Positions 60,991 through 64,000 of a stretch of 64,000 nucleotides of DNA are shown here, piece after piece. A program made the translations under genes and the position numbers. Position 1 is the stretch's first letter. Each line of letters starts with the position of its first letter. The notes under the pieces are model-generated. The model saw nothing but the letters and a program-made list of their open reading frames with translations. It did no database searches and was not told the DNA's origin. The stretch comes from a virus, in IMG/VR virus record IMGVR_UViG_3300007760_001422, positions 62,001 through 126,000 of that record. One strand, written 5' to 3'.

Positions 60991-61803
60991 TTATAAACCT
61001 AATTCCGTAGCTGCTTCATTTTCACCCTCTTCAGTATCATATTCCTGCGTTGCTTCTTCGGCTGCTTCTGCTTCTTTTTCCGCTTCATATGCATCTGTTG
61101 TTGGTTCTTTTAACGATGTCTTAAGCTCGTCCTCAAATTTATCAAAATACAGTTTAACATTTGTTAACAAATAATCATAAAATAATTCGCGATCTTCGTC
61201 ATCAGCTAGGCTTTCATAAGCATCTAAAACACTTTTTTCTACTTTATTGTAGGTTTGCAGAGCAAAATTGCGGCCGGTTGTATCTTCCCCTTGGATGGTG
61301 AATTCGTCCTCTTCTTCGGGCTCTTCAGGTTCAACATCTTGTTGTCTTACGGGGATAAATTTATCTTCATCTCGTACGTCAATCTCAATATCTTCTTTTA
61401 TAGCAGCCACTGCAGGCGCTTCAGAATCTGTGCGCCTTAGAGCGTTATCTGGCGCTAATGAATTCATAATTGCCCTTAAAACATGAGAACGAAATGATCT
61501 TCTTTGTTCATCGTTAGAGGTTAGAGCTTTATAGTCATCTTCTATAACAGGGATAATTTTTTTGAGCAAATCTCCCAATATATTAATTCCAGTATTTTGA
61601 TGAGGTACTTCTGCAGCAACGTCTGTGCTGGCCTCTTTTATTAGGAGCCGAATATAGTGTCGTAATTTTTGTTCTTCGAGCTTTGTTTTGATATTGGCCT
61701 TCTCTTTTCTTTCCTTAATCATACGAATAGATTTTCTTACCAAAGTGCGTAATTTTTTCTCTTCTTCTAATTCTTGCAAGAATTTCTCTCTTTCTAGTTG
61801 CAT
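60991..61803 (-). CDS. Acidic protein of unknown function (270 aa)
   Basis: Residues 1-60 are a basic coiled coil (LQELEEEKKLRTLVRKSIRM). Residues 70-120 are helical. Residues 150-185 are strongly acidic (EPEEPEEEDEF), and residues 225-270 again carry a Glu/Ala-rich tail. I cannot assign a family. Such charged helical proteins in T4-like phages can be prohead, scaffold or DNA-linked proteins; nothing here proves that. It overlaps the nucleotidyltransferase gene by ten bases. Confidence 0.6.
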   Translation of the reverse strand: MQLEREKFLQELEEEKKLRTLVRKSIRMIKERKEKANIKTKLEEQKLRHYIRLLIKEASTDVAAEVPHQNTGINILGDLLKKIIPVIEDDYKALTSNDEQRRSFRSHVLRAIMNSLAPDNALRRTDSEAPAVAAIKEDIEIDVRDEDKFIPVRQQDVEPEEPEEEDEFTIQGEDTTGRNFALQTYNKVEKSVLDAYESLADDEDRELFYDYLLTNVKLYFDKFEDELKTSLKEPTTDAYEAEKEAEAAEEATQEYDTEEGENEAATELGL

Positions 61804-64000
61804 GAAGCCTCTCCTTGAGAATTAACGTTATGTAGTAAATAGTTTAATACTTCATCAATTAACTCTTCATTTTCGCCATCTTCTCTAATTAGTGTATCTT
61901 TTTTATTATTTTTTTTGCCATGTGCGCCCTCTACACTCCCTGCGGCCATGGCAGAAATTTCTTCGATCTCTTCAGCATCTTCATTAACAACCTCTTGATC
62001 GATTTTGTTTTTAATTTTTTTGGTAATCGTTACTTCCTGATCGACCTTGTTTTTAAACTTTTTAGCATTAGAAACATCGACGCCAGTACTGCTTGTCTTC
62101 TTTTTCTTTTTCTTGTTGTTCCATTCTCCGGTGGGGGCCTCATCGCGCATGCCAACGCGCGGTTCAACAGTGGCCTCTTCTTGTAATGCTTCTTCAATTA
62201 TCCGCAGAAATATGCTCGCATAATGCGTATTCTCCTTGAGAGAACCATTGAGTTCTTTTAAAACGGCTTCTGGATCCACACCAGCTGGTATAAAATCCTT
62301 AAACATAAGTTCAGCAATATCATTAGACGCTGCAACCGCTGCCAAGTATCTCATGTCCCCTGCATGTAAATCTCGCGGATCTTTTTTCGAATCCAAGACG
62401 CTGGGCAAGTTGCTTTTTATCTCTTCGTTCGAATTCAACAATTGCATGTATTCTATGCTGTGTTTAGCTTCTACAGGCGCTACATATAACATTGGATCTA
62501 AAATGTTAACATCCTCGCGAGCATACTTTTCCACATTGCCGGCAAATCTTTTAATGTCACCACCTTTCGCACTAGCTCCCAAGATAATATTGGCATTTTT
62601 TGGCGCCAATTCGCTAGCATATACATATGCAGCCTCTACCGGTGAAGCGGTCGGGGATTTTTTTGCTATACCGGGCTTGTATAGATCCCAAATGTTTTGT
62701 GATTGTTTATAGGTAACTTCTGCTTGCTGTTGTTTTCTAGAGATTGGAGATATATATACAACAACTTCATCAACTTCTGGTATATTTGAATAGTGCTCAA
62801 TCATATCTAGATGACCCCGATGTGGCGGCTTGAACGCTCCGGGCAATATTACAATTGTGGGACCGCGCAATTCATCAACATCTACGTCGCTCTCAATCTC
62901 TTTTATTGTGTCGGCCTCTGCTTTATCCTCTGAATTTGTTGCAATTGGGGCGCCTTTTCTTCCATATCTGAACAATCCTAGGATTTGATTAATTGGCGCG
63001 AAATTCCCAGTAAATTTGTACATAGTATCGCCATATTGAAAAACAAAACCCTCAACAACTGTCGTTACGTTATCGTGATTTTTAAGCTTTTCTAATTGTC
63101 GTACTAAAATTTTATGTGCTTCTTCTTTGTCCGGACCATCATATTTTTGAATTTCTAGAATTGCTCTTTCCACCTCTTTCTTCAATCGCTCTAGTTCTTT
63201 ATCATTGTTTAGTACATAGGCACTCTTAAGGCCCTTTAGAAGTTCAACCGCGAATTCATGAATTGCTATTTCAATAGGCCACATAATGTCCTGTATATAA
63301 TTTTTTCCAGAGTTAACAAAGCGTTTGATTTCATTTTTAACTTCTGCGGGATACCCTTTATAAATTTGAGTAAGAGATTTATATTGACTTTTACCTTCTG
63401 AATCTTTTTTTTGTAGGATTCTATCGACAACTTCTTGTTTTATGGCTCCATCTAAAAATGCCAACTTTTCTTCAGCGATTTTCAATAAATGATTATTTAA
63501 AAATTCTTCTATGGTCATATTTCCGGCAAAACCGGTTTTTTGTATTTTCTGAAGGGCGATGTTTAAATCATAGTCATCACCTAAACGATTTAATTCTAAA
63601 AAAGCAGTTCTTCGAAGGGAAAAATCATGTTCTTGCGTTGCCTCTTCGAAGCGGCTAATTGCGCTGTCAAGAAATTTAGCAGCTTTGTGTGATTCTTCTG
63701 TAGATATCACCTCCAACTTATTGGTCTCTGGTATATATCTTTTGTGGCCGCTGTGATGTATTGATATCACGTTGGCATCATAATTGATCACATTTCCGGC
63801 GCCGGGCCCTTGAATTTCTGCGTTGTAAAAGATTGTTCCTTGTGGATCAAATATGATATTTTTCTCTTCTTCGCTTAGACTGCCGATGGCGGCCTCATAG
63901 GCCTGAAAGGCTTTTAAATATATTTCTTTTACTCTAGTACCACCTTGAAACTCTCTATTGACCAAATCTTTAAAGGTCATTCCTCCGCGAGACATGTCAC
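61794..64000 (-). CDS. Nucleotidyltransferase fusion protein, 5' end probably outside window
   Basis: At least 733 residues. An ATG at 63995 exists, but the frame is open to the window edge, and the first visible residues (SRGGMTFKDLVNREF, then QGTIFYNAEIQGPGAGNVI) resemble the middle of DUF6267-type phage proteins, whose N-terminal kinase-like part would lie beyond 64000. VVEGFVFQYGDTMYKFTGNF followed by NQILGLFRYG is typical of that family. Residues about 380-520 form a cytidylyltransferase/NMNAT-like domain: VILPGAFKPPHRGHLDMIEH with HRGH, and YISPISRKQ. The C-terminus is acidic with a repeated KNK(V/I)DQEV unit. It may make or charge a nucleotide cofactor or modify DNA. Confidence 0.75.
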   Translation of the reverse strand, partial: DMSRGGMTFKDLVNREFQGGTRVKEIYLKAFQAYEAAIGSLSEEEKNIIFDPQGTIFYNAEIQGPGAGNVINYDANVISIHHSGHKRYIPETNKLEVISTEESHKAAKFLDSAISRFEEATQEHDFSLRRTAFLELNRLGDDYDLNIALQKIQKTGFAGNMTIEEFLNNHLLKIAEEKLAFLDGAIKQEVVDRILQKKDSEGKSQYKSLTQIYKGYPAEVKNEIKRFVNSGKNYIQDIMWPIEIAIHEFAVELLKGLKSAYVLNNDKELERLKKEVERAILEIQKYDGPDKEEAHKILVRQLEKLKNHDNVTTVVEGFVFQYGDTMYKFTGNFAPINQILGLFRYGRKGAPIATNSEDKAEADTIKEIESDVDVDELRGPTIVILPGAFKPPHRGHLDMIEHYSNIPEVDEVVVYISPISRKQQQAEVTYKQSQNIWDLYKPGIAKKSPTASPVEAAYVYASELAPKNANIILGASAKGGDIKRFAGNVEKYAREDVNILDPMLYVAPVEAKHSIEYMQLLNSNEEIKSNLPSVLDSKKDPRDLHAGDMRYLAAVAASNDIAELMFKDFIPAGVDPEAVLKELNGSLKENTHYASIFLRIIEEALQEEATVEPRVGMRDEAPTGEWNNKKKKKKTSSTGVDVSNAKKFKNKVDQEVTITKKIKNKIDQEVVNEDAEEIEEISAMAAGSVEGAHGKKNNKKDTLIREDGENEELIDEVLNYLLHNVNSQGEASCN

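Noticed and set aside
1-64000. CRISPR arrays, insertion sequences and tRNA genes
   Set aside because: No regular direct repeats, transposase motifs or tRNA cloverleaf were seen; the only tRNA-like structure is the tmRNA end.

Overview
The window is part of the genome of a large tailed phage with a T4-like contractile tail, most likely marine, infecting a Gram-negative bacterium. The evidence is direct. It carries a gp6-like and a gp25-like baseplate wedge protein, a T4 gp55-like late sigma factor, a hub/spike protein with a lytic transglycosylase, PhoH, and small proteins of a type I remember from marine T4-like phages. A bacterial host is implied by a complete one-piece tmRNA, a peptide deformylase, a lipobox-bearing lipoprotein and peptidoglycan-directed enzymes. 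The DNA is AT-rich and tightly packed. All genes but one lie on the minus strand, mostly with 1-8 nt overlaps (TAATG, ATGA). I could not identify the phage or its host species.

Layout, in plus-strand coordinates (minus-strand transcription runs right to left). 1-27110: virion and baseplate module. It includes three giant genes: a 3451-residue LamG-domain protein, a 2334-residue protein of unknown fold, and a 1313-residue hub that joins an SGNH esterase, a lytic transglycosylase and a cysteine-rich basic tail. 27115-28852: late sigma factor and small phage proteins. 28845-52630: an almost unbroken 24-kb glycan cassette of 28 genes for nucleotide sugars, sugar tailoring and glycosyltransfer. 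52640-56173: PD-(D/E)XK nuclease, zincin-like peptidase and PhoH. 56294-57139: the only plus-strand gene, a secreted trypsin-like lipoprotein. 57136-59843: an archaeal-type GAPDH homologue, peptide deformylase, a DoxX-like membrane protein and small genes. 59918-60380: tmRNA with the tag ANDNVEIDYAIAA. 60575-64000: Fis-like regulator, an acidic protein, and a nucleotidyltransferase fusion that runs off the window.

The glycan cassette has two readable routes. The GDP-mannose route has Gmd, an Fcl-type synthase, a ColD-like dehydratase with His in place of the PLP lysine, and a Per-like aminotransferase. It could yield GDP-fucose-, colitose- or perosamine-type sugars. The nonulosonate route has a UDP-GlcNAc 2-epimerase, NeuB-like synthase, NeuA-like CMP-transferase and a GT29-like putative sialyltransferase. 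About seven glycosyltransferase-like proteins, three of them two-domain or very large, could assemble a glycan on the virion or on the infected cell surface.

The strongest candidates for new biology are the phage tmRNA with its own tag beside a deformylase, the self-contained nonulosonate plus dideoxysugar cassette with its own GT29-like enzyme, the archaeal-type GAPDH, the multi-enzyme hub protein, and the lone oppositely oriented lipoprotein protease behind a T4-late-type TATAAATA box. All function calls come from motifs read by eye; no database search was run.
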